A DNA stretch of 64,000 nucleotides from assembly GCF_000236805.1 (NCBI RefSeq), contig NZ_AGFX01000039.1, positions 1 to 64,000 of the forward strand, in the 5' to 3' direction. The translations under genes and the position numbers were made by a program. Position 1 is the stretch's first letter. The number at the start of each line of letters is the position of its first letter. Of the stretch, positions 16,742 to 25,890 are shown piece after piece. The DNA is from Paenibacillus peoriae KCTC 3763 (GTDB taxonomy: Bacteria > Bacillota > Bacilli > Paenibacillales > Paenibacillaceae). Under the pieces are notes generated by a model. It saw only the letters and a program-made list of their open reading frames with translations. It was not told the origin of the DNA and searched no databases.

Positions 16742-17887
16742 TTACTCCAGAGCAAGCAAATCATCTAGTATGTCATCCATTGAAATATGATTCTCTTTAG
16801 CAATATCATCGAGCTTTTGCTTATAAAATTTGATTTCTTCCGTTATCGTTTCCAATGATTTGTCCTCTAAAGAATCGCTATAATTTTCACATTTTTTCAA
16901 TTCATCTTGAAAGCTATGTAAGTTCCATTTTTCTTCGATGTTGATATCAGAGTGAAAAAGTTCATTTCGCATCTCATCCCAAAATTTTTCAACCATCCAT
17001 GGTCTGAATTTGGAATCAAAATGTTCTTTGTTTTTTTCCAAATCATAAACAACTGCAAAATCAATATCTTCTTCTGTTATATTGGAGATATGAAGATGAT
17101 TGACAATACAATCCATTTGGGCGGTTAAAGCGAATCCTCTATTTTTAGAAACAACCACAGAGCCAAGTCCCTTATAATTCAAAATTGGTGAGATGATTAA
17201 ATCGTAATGCCAATCATCTACCCATCTCTTGACTTCGTTTACGGTTAGTTTTTCTTTTTTTATGTCATGCTTCTCCCAAAACGAACTATGAAATTTCCAT
17301 TGATAGTTTTCAAAATGACTTTCTTCTCTCTGTGAACCATCTTCATGAATGAATTTTAATGTCGGTTTGTTTTTTAGCAATCTATTCAAAAACGATTCCA
17401 TTTTCAATAGTTGCTTGGCATGACCGTCTGAAATATATCCTTCTGCAATCCAGTCATGAATAAAAGGTAATAGTTTCAGTAATCTTAGGCGGCTTGTAAC
17501 AAAAGCTCTGTTTTTACTCACTTTTTTGGCAATTTGATCATGCGTGTATCCTCTTTGCACATACTCATAAAATGCTTGAGCTTCTTCAATAGGAGTCATT
17601 TGTTCCCGTTGGATATTTTCAATGACAGATAGATGAAAAGCTTCCTCATCGTTTAATTCCTTTACTTTCACTGCAATCGTATCCAGTCCAGCCATTTGAC
17701 TTGCTCGATATCTGCGCTCCCCTTGAACAATCTCATATTGATCTCCCTGTGGTCTGACCAGTATGGCTTCTTGTAAACCATCGCTTACAATGGATGCTGC
17801 CAGCTCCTGCAAAGACTCCTCGTTAAAATGCTTGCGTGGCTGGTTTGGGTTGGTAACAATCTGGCTTAATTTTAATGTGATGTTCAA
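16742..17887 (-). CDS. ParB/Noc-family partition protein (CTPase-type DNA-binding)
   Basis: This 381-residue protein has the N-terminal ParB fold with the CTP-binding signature 'GERRYRA' at 56-62 and 'ENIQREQMTP' at 90-99, then the helix-turn-helix 'YTHDQIAKKVSKNRAFVTSRLRL' (about 114-136) that reads parS. Canonical family members load at parS and slide as CTP-bound clamps to organise DNA. The C-terminal half is longer and different from Spo0J. The start is the TTG at 17887 behind AAGGGAG. No ParA ATPase is encoded nearby, so it may act in replication, silencing or a ParA-less partition system. Palindromes at 14117, 16677, 16725 and 17937 are candidate targets. Confidence 0.85.
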   Translation of the reverse strand: MNITLKLSQIVTNPNQPRKHFNEESLQELAASIVSDGLQEAILVRPQGDQYEIVQGERRYRASQMAGLDTIAVKVKELNDEEAFHLSVIENIQREQMTPIEEAQAFYEYVQRGYTHDQIAKKVSKNRAFVTSRLRLLKLLPFIHDWIAEGYISDGHAKQLLKMESFLNRLLKNKPTLKFIHEDGSQREESHFENYQWKFHSSFWEKHDIKKEKLTVNEVKRWVDDWHYDLIISPILNYKGLGSVVVSKNRGFALTAQMDCIVNHLHISNITEEDIDFAVVYDLEKNKEHFDSKFRPWMVEKFWDEMRNELFHSDINIEEKWNLHSFQDELKKCENYSDSLEDKSLETITEEIKFYKQKLDDIAKENHISMDDILDDLLALE

Positions 17888-17936
17888 ATGTTGATATCTC
17901 CCTTATTTTTGGATTCGTATATATAACCGTTCTAGC

Positions 17937-17978
17937 TGTCACCCAAGCGCCCGTGTTAACAGGCGCTATATCATGACA
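17937..17978. promoter_or_regulatory. Compound palindromic site, copy B
   Basis: This is the second copy of the nested palindrome seen at 16677-16717, placed 50 bases upstream of the parB-like start codon and 15 bases below the RNA polymerase-like stop codon. Its place fits an autoregulatory operator or partition site. Confidence 0.65.
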
Positions 17979-17992
17979 CACTATGATTCAAT

Positions 17993-20900
17993 TTATTGGA
18001 TATGGACTATCGCCTTAAAGCTTGATTTCGTGACTTTCTCAATAGTTAAAAATTCAATTGCTGCTCCGTCAAAATCCAGTAAGGATAATCCCTCATCTCG
18101 TCGAATGGCCTGATCTCTCGGAATGATACACTTCACTTTCCCCTGCTCATCTACAACATGAACATAGTTATACTCGACCACCTGAATCTGTAATTTTTTG
18201 TCCAATACCTGGTCAGCTACCGACTGCGATTCTTCCTCCGACTTTTTCAAAGTACTGAAGCCGAGTGAATAATTCCTCAATGTTCGCCTTGTACTTTTCC
18301 CATCCAGCAAAGAAGGCGTGTGACTGGTTTGTACTACGGTTTCCCTCTCAGCTTCATGCCCAATAAAGAATTGTCCCATAATTTCAAATAATGAATACAC
18401 ACCATCCGGCACATGGAATGGAAACTCCAGATCATCTATTGTAGCGATGCCAGCTTGAACGATAAGTTCCTTTCCTTCTACATTACGACTGGTGAGCCGG
18501 TTCACCTTTTGTACTTCCCTCTTCATCACATTTTCATGCTGCTTTAGATTTTCCAGTAGTCCATCTACAAACAGCCATGCAAAGGAGTACGTTCTGTAGT
18601 TTTGATATGCGATCTCGACGGCAACACTGGCAAGTACCGAAGGATAAGGACAGATCTCTTCACACTGAGTTTTGTATTCCTCTCTTAACCTGGCGTATTC
18701 CGCGCTAATTGTTTTGCGGGTATCATTATCCCGTTCCCATTTTTTCAGTTCGTTAAATTCCTTTTGGCGATGATTGATTGGTTTTATCTGCTCGTTGTAT
18801 TCTGTATACAGCGGTTCAATACGGGTTAGATAATCCAGAAACTTGCTCTGGCTTACTTTGCTCATATCCTGTAACAGTTGTCTCGTACTCTCGATGCTGA
18901 AAATAGACTGATCCAATTTCCCATCTCTCATGTTAAACGTGTCATCTATGTACTTTTCTGCCTTGACACAAAATTGATTAAACGGCGATTTTGTCGAGTG
19001 CTGATAATCCTCGGCTTTGCCACCATTAACAAAACGAAAGAAATACGGCATTTGGATAGCCAGACGATCCAGCACATATGGAATCTCTACCTCTAGTCCA
19101 TTCTTCGTCGCATCTATAATTTGACCTTGGAGGAATTTTAAAACTGAGTTTTCCAAAACGCGTGCTTGAAGGCTCCCTTCCTCCAAAGCCATATTCTGAA
19201 AATACGTATTCACATTCGTACATCTACCCGTCAGATTATGAAGGCTTTTCAGTTCCATCTTGACGATGCTATCCATATTATTCGGTACAGGAGCAGCTAC
19301 TTTTTTATCGTCTTCATTGATGATCGTAGGCGCGTCGATCACTGCGGAGAGTATGGTCGGATCATTCGTACAGAGAGCTGTGTCCCCATCCACGTCACCG
19401 AGTCCAAGTCTTGCCAGTGTTAAATCACAACAGTTCAGAACAATCACATTATCCAAATGACGCATATATCGGTTATGTACTTGTACAAAATCTAGCTTGC
19501 CAACTTCATTAAATATCGTTATCGGTGACCGGAATAGAGCGTGGCTTCCTTGTTTCCGATTCATAAAGGCTTGATTTTTCTTCAGCACACCTGTTACATG
19601 TTTTCCAGCGGCATGCTCCATGAATGCAATCGGGTCATTGGTCAGATAAAAGTAGCTGCCACGGATCGGAATACGACCTTTCAACATATCCTGAACTTTC
19701 TGCATGGCTTGCTTCACGATGAATTTGCGGACATTACCGTCATATATCATCAATTCATTCAAATCGATAGCTTGGATGATTTCATTTATAAATTGCTTCT
19801 TCTGACCCCGTTCTATTTCATCTTCCTGTTCGTCGGGTTCTTCATCTATATCTTTGGGTTCATCGTCTTCTTGGACTAGCATATGTAGGAATGCTTTCGT
19901 GTACGCAATATCTCGAAGCCACTTTCCATGGGTGTTATCCTTTTGTCCATGTAGTACACATTTGATGACATCCATTAGAGGCGTAGCTAATTGATATAAA
20001 TCGTTCAGTGTAAGATTCAGCGCATGAATATATTGGTATGTCAGTGGTGTGTAGGCGTTCATTTGGTATGCTGGTTTCGCATAATTGGCGACCCAGAAGT
20101 GATTATGATTATATACTTTCAGTAATACTTCATATTCCGTTATATTTTTAAACAAACATTTAGGCTTAGCTTGTTCCTCACTGTATTGATGCCATGCTTT
20201 GAAGCAAGATTTGGTAAGGATGAGATCAATAGGACGACCCTGTTTGTCGATGATCGGCTGTAATTCACCAAAAACATCCTTTATCTCTGTCACGTTGTTT
20301 TCGTTAAACCATTTCATCAGATCGAAACGGATAAAGTTACCTTTGATATATGGTAGTCTTCCCTGAACTGCATTAGGTGAGTAGGATAGGTTCAGGTGCT
20401 GTCCGATACGCTCTGCAAACTGGAAGCTCATTAAACCTTGACCATCAAAAAATTGGACATTCTTATTTTCATACTTTGGATACTCCACTCGTTTGAATCC
20501 AATGGATTGTTCATTAATTGTGATGATTGGGATTTCTTCTGTTTGCTCGATGGAATAGCAAGGGTATAGTTCGTCATCATACATAACTGAACGAGCAGGA
20601 AAAGGAATTGCTTCTAGCTTCACACGACGATTATTTTTATTCCATCCATTGAAAGTTTTATATTCATTTTGATCAGGAACAGACTTTGTGCGGCCATTCC
20701 ACGAGATCGTTTTATTCGGTATACGTTCTAATCTATGTAGATGTTCCTTTGATGGCTTTAATTCTTTCTTCGCTTTGAAATATTCACGTTGCTTCGTCTT
20801 TTCCTCGAATATCAACTTCTGTTGCTTCAAATCTTCAACACACTTTTCCACTTTCCATACATCCTCGATGATCGTATCCTTTTCATAATCTGGTATGACG

Positions 20901-21625
20901 ACGATACGTGGAATATACGGAACTGGCTGTGCTGCTGAACGAATTACACCAAGGGCTGCTTCCCACTTATGGATGTTGGTGAGTGGTGGCATTTTACCGA
21001 GTGTAATGCGTCGATACAGATCAGCAACATATTTTTCTTGGATAAATTCTGTTCGTTGTGTACGTCCCATCGCAGGTGACTTGATCGAACGGACATATTT
21101 CCTTCCATTATAGTAGATTCCCTCTCGTAACATACGTTCAAACAGTGCAATTTGAGATGGATCATCTTCGTCAATTTGATCAGCTTTGAGCATAAAGATC
21201 ACATCAGTAACATCGGTGGAAGGATCACGTTCTTCTACGACTCGCTTGAGTTGGTCGAGATAGATGCTGTTTGATACAGTGATGGTGCGAGTGCTGGATT
21301 GTGGCGCGTAAAGCTGATCTCCTGCATGAGTGATCTCATTAAAATGGAACAGATTGATTTGGTATTGATTTCGTGTTGGATTACTGGACAAATTTTGGCC
21401 TCCTGTTTGTTGGTTTGTGTGATATGGTTGTAAACATTCCATCCTAATGGGTTTAGTATCTACGCCATAACCGGAAACAAATGTTCGTATATAATTATAT
21501 GGAATACATGTCTGCATTACAAGAGTTAAGTTTGGAGTTAGACTGAATACTGGACACAGGATATCGATAATACGATAATAAATGCATTCAAAATTGAGGT
21601 GTCTGCAAATACAAGACAACGACAA
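17993..21625 (-). CDS. Predicted single-chain two-barrel RNA polymerase (YonO/RdRP-like)
   Basis: This 1,210-residue protein carries both hallmarks of two-barrel RNA polymerases. At 394-429 is 'DGQG' then 'Q421-x-R423' and 'K428-G429', matching the 'DGxG...QxR...KG' block of the RdRP/YonO first barrel, with K428 the likely catalytic lysine. At 744-748 is 'DVDGD', the DxDGD metal-binding motif of the second barrel (beta-prime 'DFDGD'), preceded by 'FRSPI' (698-702), as in the R-N/S-P element of the family. An acidic linker lies at about 586-606. Known relatives such as SPbeta YonO transcribe phage genes without host sigma factors. The start is uncertain: TTG at 21625 touches GGAGG, and the TTG two codons later is better spaced; the first ~60 residues may not be translated. 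It is over twice the size of YonO. Confidence 0.78.
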   Translation of the reverse strand: MSLSCICRHLNFECIYYRIIDILCPVFSLTPNLTLVMQTCIPYNYIRTFVSGYGVDTKPIRMECLQPYHTNQQTGGQNLSSNPTRNQYQINLFHFNEITHAGDQLYAPQSSTRTITVSNSIYLDQLKRVVEERDPSTDVTDVIFMLKADQIDEDDPSQIALFERMLREGIYYNGRKYVRSIKSPAMGRTQRTEFIQEKYVADLYRRITLGKMPPLTNIHKWEAALGVIRSAAQPVPYIPRIVVIPDYEKDTIIEDVWKVEKCVEDLKQQKLIFEEKTKQREYFKAKKELKPSKEHLHRLERIPNKTISWNGRTKSVPDQNEYKTFNGWNKNNRRVKLEAIPFPARSVMYDDELYPCYSIEQTEEIPIITINEQSIGFKRVEYPKYENKNVQFFDGQGLMSFQFAERIGQHLNLSYSPNAVQGRLPYIKGNFIRFDLMKWFNENNVTEIKDVFGELQPIIDKQGRPIDLILTKSCFKAWHQYSEEQAKPKCLFKNITEYEVLLKVYNHNHFWVANYAKPAYQMNAYTPLTYQYIHALNLTLNDLYQLATPLMDVIKCVLHGQKDNTHGKWLRDIAYTKAFLHMLVQEDDEPKDIDEEPDEQEDEIERGQKKQFINEIIQAIDLNELMIYDGNVRKFIVKQAMQKVQDMLKGRIPIRGSYFYLTNDPIAFMEHAAGKHVTGVLKKNQAFMNRKQGSHALFRSPITIFNEVGKLDFVQVHNRYMRHLDNVIVLNCCDLTLARLGLGDVDGDTALCTNDPTILSAVIDAPTIINEDDKKVAAPVPNNMDSIVKMELKSLHNLTGRCTNVNTYFQNMALEEGSLQARVLENSVLKFLQGQIIDATKNGLEVEIPYVLDRLAIQMPYFFRFVNGGKAEDYQHSTKSPFNQFCVKAEKYIDDTFNMRDGKLDQSIFSIESTRQLLQDMSKVSQSKFLDYLTRIEPLYTEYNEQIKPINHRQKEFNELKKWERDNDTRKTISAEYARLREEYKTQCEEICPYPSVLASVAVEIAYQNYRTYSFAWLFVDGLLENLKQHENVMKREVQKVNRLTSRNVEGKELIVQAGIATIDDLEFPFHVPDGVYSLFEIMGQFFIGHEAERETVVQTSHTPSLLDGKSTRRTLRNYSLGFSTLKKSEEESQSVADQVLDKKLQIQVVEYNYVHVVDEQGKVKCIIPRDQAIRRDEGLSLLDFDGAAIEFLTIEKVTKSSFKAIVHIQ

Positions 21626-21875
21626 CCTCCAAACATTGATCTACCTGTAGCCGAGAATGTTTTGAATCAAACCTTTGCCACGAACGGCAAACTAAGTCTA
21701 TATAACCGATATTACGTATATCCCAACGGATCGAGTCTGGCTTGACCTAGCAAGCCTAATAGGCCTGTTCACGCGCAGAATCGTTGGTTTCCACGCAACA
21801 ATACGAACATACACTGATCCACTTCGTGATTCCTCGGTTTTATGTATCTAGTCTATTGACAGAGGTAAAGAATTA

Positions 21876-21930
21876 TAAAAAAAGGCGATGAGGACCAATT
21901 TTAAAAATATCAAATCGGTTCTCATCGCTT
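21876..21930 (-). terminator. Intrinsic terminator of the cytosine methyltransferase gene
   Basis: Two roughly 17-base arms built on GCGATGAG and CTCATCGC pair around an AT loop and are followed leftward by TTTTTTT. The rest of the gap (21626-22025) contains no gene or other clear element. Confidence 0.8.
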
Positions 21931-22025
21931 TCGACCAACTCAAGATATAATGCGTATTAAGCACAACTACTGAATGAAGCTTCTTTGACGACTCTTGTTT
22001 AAGTAACGAAATCAGGTATAATAGA

Positions 22026-23165
22026 CTATATGGAAATATATTCTTCTAAATTTTTCTGGGACTTTTGAAGGTATGAATCAATTGATATTTGTCCAGATAA
22101 GTTAAAATCTATGGGTTTGCTATCAAGTTCATCAATAACTGCAGACGCAACTGCTTGAGCTAAAAGACAAGGTACTGCATTTCCAATCTGACGATATACA
22201 GCGGATTTACTTCCTTTAAAGATATAATCTTCTGGGAATGTTTGTATCAACGCTGCTTCCTTAAGCGTAATTCTTCTTAATCTAGAAGGCGCATCCGTGA
22301 ACTCTGGCATTATGCCTTCCATTAATTTGCTGTGATAGTCTACAATCCAGTTATCACTAGCAGAATGATACAAAAGTGCTTCATCAATGATGGGGGTTTT
22401 ATTTCCTCCCATCGAAGCAGGAAGTGTATTAGCGATACCTTCTATGTCTAATGGTCTTCCCATTCCATTGAAAATCATACCTGCGTATGGAGACTTTCTC
22501 AAAACTGGGTTTGAAGCAAGGGTAATACGTGCTTCACAAGTATGTGGGTTATTTGGTGACCCTGCTGGTCCTAGATGTGATATGGTTTCTCTAATTGTCT
22601 TAGTGGGCTTCTCTTGAACATTAATTCTTTTCAACATCTTTTCTACGTCAATATCCTTATTCAATAAACCGATGAAAAAAACACGCTCTCTTTTTTGGGG
22701 AACACCGTAATTTGAAGAATTAAGCAGAAACGGATAACAACTATAGCCCATTTCATTTGCAATTTGAAACATTTTCGTCCTTACATCTTTCCATTTTTCT
22801 AGCTTAGCTAATGCACTCACATTCTCAAGTACAAAAGCTTTAGGTTTAATAATCCGGACTACATCAAGATAAGTCCAAATTAGAGTACTTCGTTCATCAT
22901 TCGGGTCCATCTTTCCTGCGACAGAAAAGCCCTGACATGGAGGTCCTCCAAAAATAATATCCGTTCCTTTATATGCCTCTAACTCATTAAAAGCATTACG
23001 GATATCACCTCTGAACAGGGTGGACTCAGGATGATTGGCTTCATAAGTGTTGCAGGCATCTTTATCTAGTTCATTTGACCAGACGATATTTACTCCTGCT
23101 TTTTTGAAACCAACATCCATTCCGCCTGCACCAGAGAACAAAGATAAACCAGTATATGTGCTCAA
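22026..23165 (-). CDS. DNA cytosine-5 methyltransferase (type II, SacI-like system)
   Basis: This enzyme transfers a methyl group to cytosine C5 and protects host DNA from the endonuclease encoded next door. Motif I 'LFSGAGGMDVGF' is near the N-terminus, motif IV 'GGPPCQGFS' supplies the catalytic Cys, motif VI is 'FVLENV', motif VIII 'QKRERVFFIG', and the C-terminal 'AVYRQIGNAVP' carries motifs IX-X. The start was set at TTG 23165, since the TTG at 23180 overlaps the TTGGAG ribosome binding site; that gives 379 residues. It is divergent from the endonuclease gene with about 120 bases between, which would let both share control. Confidence 0.93.
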   Translation of the reverse strand: MSTYTGLSLFSGAGGMDVGFKKAGVNIVWSNELDKDACNTYEANHPESTLFRGDIRNAFNELEAYKGTDIIFGGPPCQGFSVAGKMDPNDERSTLIWTYLDVVRIIKPKAFVLENVSALAKLEKWKDVRTKMFQIANEMGYSCYPFLLNSSNYGVPQKRERVFFIGLLNKDIDVEKMLKRINVQEKPTKTIRETISHLGPAGSPNNPHTCEARITLASNPVLRKSPYAGMIFNGMGRPLDIEGIANTLPASMGGNKTPIIDEALLYHSASDNWIVDYHSKLMEGIMPEFTDAPSRLRRITLKEAALIQTFPEDYIFKGSKSAVYRQIGNAVPCLLAQAVASAVIDELDSKPIDFNLSGQISIDSYLQKSQKNLEEYISI

Positions 23166-23283
23166 ATTAATCAACTCCAACTTTATTCATTTTTTTATTG
23201 TACTATAAGCAAAGGTATAAGTCAGTATAGCAAACATATGTTCTGTTTTAAAGTGGTAAAATATATCTCTGGGGGTTATACAA

Positions 23284-24381
23284 TTGAGTGAAGTTCGTGT
23301 AGATAAGAATCAAGCGACTGAAGTTTTAGTAAAAGCAATAGAACGAGCAACAACCAAAGGCTACAGCTGGCAATCGCCATTTTCAAAAAATATCCAAACT
23401 GTATTATTTGGCACTCATTTGACTTTCCGTTATATCCTTGTCACAGCACTTTTAGCAAAAGCAACTAATCCGAAAGTAAATGCTCTTTGCTTACAAGCAG
23501 GTTCACAGCTAGATGGAGCATATGATGCAAGAAGTCTGTGTCATAATCTGTTAGTACCTTTTGAACGCAAATATTTTAATGGTGGTTTGGGAAGCTCTAA
23601 TGAGCCATTTCTCAATAAACCTGCTCGGGCACCAGAGCTTAATCCCTCTAACCCAGTTCGTAGAGGAAACGATCAAATGCTACTTGATTTACTCTGTACA
23701 TTCTTACCGCAAATCCAAACTCAACAAGAAGCATTTGATGCTCTTACTGATGCTATCGCATGTTGTTTCATTAAATTTTTGGAAATTAGAAAGTCAAGTA
23801 CAGTACAGGCAGCAAAAATTCCAACCTTGACTGAAATGGACCTTTTCCTCAATGACCTTCTTGAACAAGCATGTGGTGGAGAGACCCTGGTACTAACTGT
23901 AGGTGTTTTAGTGAAACTTCATACCATGGCTTTAGCAGGAAAAACTAAGGTTGAAGTTCATGTAGTTAACCAATCTGGCGCCTCATCTAAAGAAGTTAGT
24001 GATATTGATGTTTACCTAAATAATAAAATGTTGTATGCTTTCGAAGCAAAAGATAAACTATATAAACAAGAAGATGTTGCACATGCAGTTAGAAAAGTCG
24101 TTGACTCTGGCTTCAATCGATTAATTTTTGTCTCTGGTCCAAGAGCCATGCTTCAAGAAGCGTCTAAGCAAGAACTAATAGACGCTGCCGCGCTTAAAGG
24201 GGTTTACTTAACCTTCATGTCTCATAAAAAGTTTATCAAATTCTATCTTTCACAAATTCCACCAACAAGTATAGAACTTTTCTTCTCCACATTAATGGAA
24301 CTAACACGTGAAGCAAGAATGAAAGACGACACCATCACTTACTTACAAAATACAGCACGAAAACATGGCTTTATTGAATAG
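23284..24381 (+). CDS. Type II restriction endonuclease, SacI family
   Basis: This 365-residue nuclease cleaves unmodified DNA. I recognise the SacI family from the conserved block 'GAYDARSLCH', 'VPFER', 'SNEPFLNKPAR' and 'VRRG' at about 78-128. A PD-(D/E)xK core fits D240/D242 ('SDIDVYLNN') followed by 'FEAKD' with E254 and K256. SacI cuts GAGCTC; whether this enzyme does is inference. The TTG at 23284 follows GGGGG. Together with the divergent cytosine methyltransferase it makes a complete restriction-modification pair on accessory DNA, and it ends at a shared terminator. Confidence 0.82.
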   Translation: MSEVRVDKNQATEVLVKAIERATTKGYSWQSPFSKNIQTVLFGTHLTFRYILVTALLAKATNPKVNALCLQAGSQLDGAYDARSLCHNLLVPFERKYFNGGLGSSNEPFLNKPARAPELNPSNPVRRGNDQMLLDLLCTFLPQIQTQQEAFDALTDAIACCFIKFLEIRKSSTVQAAKIPTLTEMDLFLNDLLEQACGGETLVLTVGVLVKLHTMALAGKTKVEVHVVNQSGASSKEVSDIDVYLNNKMLYAFEAKDKLYKQEDVAHAVRKVVDSGFNRLIFVSGPRAMLQEASKQELIDAAALKGVYLTFMSHKKFIKFYLSQIPPTSIELFFSTLMELTREARMKDDTITYLQNTARKHGFIE

Positions 24382-24390
24382 AAATACAAG

Positions 24391-24414
24391 ACCCCCGGTT
24401 AATTAATCGGGGGT
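24391..24414. terminator. Bidirectional intrinsic terminator
   Basis: ACCCCCG and CGGGGGT pair around GTTAATTAAT with T-rich flanks both ways. It ends the endonuclease gene (rightward) and the glycosylase gene (leftward), and the last codons of the glycosylase gene lie inside the stem. Confidence 0.85.
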
Positions 24415-25157
24415 TCTTTAGTTTGTATCTTTTTAAGAAATAACTCATCCAAGCTATTACCCGAATCTACATAACCTCTATCAATTGATTCCCATAAATA
24501 CAGAGATGCAATACTTTTAAATGGCTCCCATGAAGATTCAACTTTTTGTAGATAGTTATACTTTGGTATCTCAGGTGAATTATAAAGCCATCTGGCTGCT
24601 CTTTGCAGTCCTGCATCAGCGTAGGACATAACATTTACGCGATTTAAAGCAAATATTAAAAACATCTCCGCCGTCCATTTCCCTATACCTTTTACTTCAG
24701 TTAAACTACTTATTATTTCATTGTCCTCTTTTAGACAGATCTCATTGAAATCTATTTTTTTTGTATAAACTTTCTCAGCTAAGTCCTTGATATATTCGGT
24801 TTTGGCTTTAGATAAACCCGCGGCTCTTAAATCGTCGTATGGTATTGATATTATAGATTCTGGTGTAATTACACCATTACATAATAGGCTTACCCGTTTA
24901 CGGATAGTAGTAGCCGCTTTAGAAGACAGCTGCTGTCCTATAATGGAGGTTGCTAGTGCTGTGAAATAATCTTTATCTGAGTTCAGTTCCAAATTTCCAA
25001 TCAAATAAATTAATTTTTCAAGCCTCGAATCAGACGAAGAAAGTAGTAAAACATTCTCATTGTATATAACTTGATTCACAAAATCATTTTTCACTAATTT
25101 ATTTTTATAAATACTTTTCACTTCCAATACGGTGGTTTTGTAATTCACATATGGCAC
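24399..25157 (-). CDS. DNA-3-methyladenine glycosylase II-like (AlkA, HhH-GPD)
   Basis: This 252-residue base-excision repair enzyme has the helix-hairpin-helix 'LTEVKGIGKWTAEMF' (152-166) followed by the catalytic Asp in 'YADAGLQRA' (D181). It removes alkylated bases from DNA. The N-terminal AlkA subdomain is short but 'IIGQQLSSKAA' is typical. The start is a GTG at 25157 with GGAAG upstream. Its stop codon lies within the terminator shared with the restriction gene. It may simply be repair cargo, or it may deal with damage tied to the adjacent restriction-modification genes; the latter is speculation. Confidence 0.82.
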   Translation of the reverse strand: MPYVNYKTTVLEVKSIYKNKLVKNDFVNQVIYNENVLLLSSSDSRLEKLIYLIGNLELNSDKDYFTALATSIIGQQLSSKAATTIRKRVSLLCNGVITPESIISIPYDDLRAAGLSKAKTEYIKDLAEKVYTKKIDFNEICLKEDNEIISSLTEVKGIGKWTAEMFLIFALNRVNVMSYADAGLQRAARWLYNSPEIPKYNYLQKVESSWEPFKSIASLYLWESIDRGYVDSGNSLDELFLKKIQTKEPPIN

Positions 25158-25389
25158 TTCGGACTACTTCCACATACGTTACCGCAATAAAAGCACAATA
25201 TAACCACATCAAGTTTAAGTAAGAAGAGCCACCTTACCTTAGACTCTTTAACAATTTTGTTAAGCAATTCAACAGTATCTTTTTCTGAGGGATATCCACC
25301 ATAAAAATTTAGTCGCTCGTTGCTTATGATACGACGAGTATACAGATTAGACTAGAAGGTCTGTCTGAATACTAACATTCTTAAATACT

Positions 25390-25850
25390 CAAGGACAGGA
25401 ATAATCCCATTTGTTTAAGCTTATAATTTCTACCTTGTCCTAATTCCCTCACTAAAAAGTTAGGCTCATCGCTCAGAACAAAATTATCTAAACTGCGATA
25501 TACAACTTCAATTCTCTCAAAAATTGAAATATTATAGTCTAATCCATCTGTTTATCTATTGCTCTATTTCCACACTTAATATCTTTAAGCTGCTGTGCTA
25601 AAAGCTTTTTAAATACCAGTTTTATTTTATCTTTTTCAAAACCGAAAAAGATATCGGTTATTTTTTCAATATTTTTAACTATATGTCCCTATAGCCTTTG
25701 ATTGCTCAACATGACAAGAATCATACCTTTTATATGTTCATTTAAAGCAAATACTTCTCCTAGTTTTCTTCGCTCAGATCTTTTAACTTGACCAAGATCA
25801 TTAATTTTCCCTTTAAAATCATAGCCAATCTTATTTAACATTCCTTCCAT
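25390..25850 (-). pseudogene. Degenerate gene of unknown family
   Basis: From ATG 25850 a protein-like frame starts 'MEGMLNKIGYDFKGKI' and is stopped by TAG at 25689-25691 after 53 codons, continues open in the same frame to about 25550, then resumes in another frame ('FERIEVVYRSLDNFVLSDEP') to about 25390. One in-frame stop and at least one frameshift show decay. A further open remnant with four cysteines (ending 'CFYCGNVCGSSPKCH') fills 25150-25350 without a start codon. It lies between the 372-residue unknown gene and the glycosylase gene on the same strand. No family was recognised. Confidence 0.6.
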
Positions 25851-25890
25851 TTTTTATACTGGATCAATTGAGTCTACTCTTAACTTCATC

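Noticed and set aside
16742-17887. ParB-like protein as the host chromosomal Spo0J or Noc
   Set aside because: Its C-terminal half, AT-rich codon use and position among phage genes, with no Soj partner, differ from the chromosomal copies.
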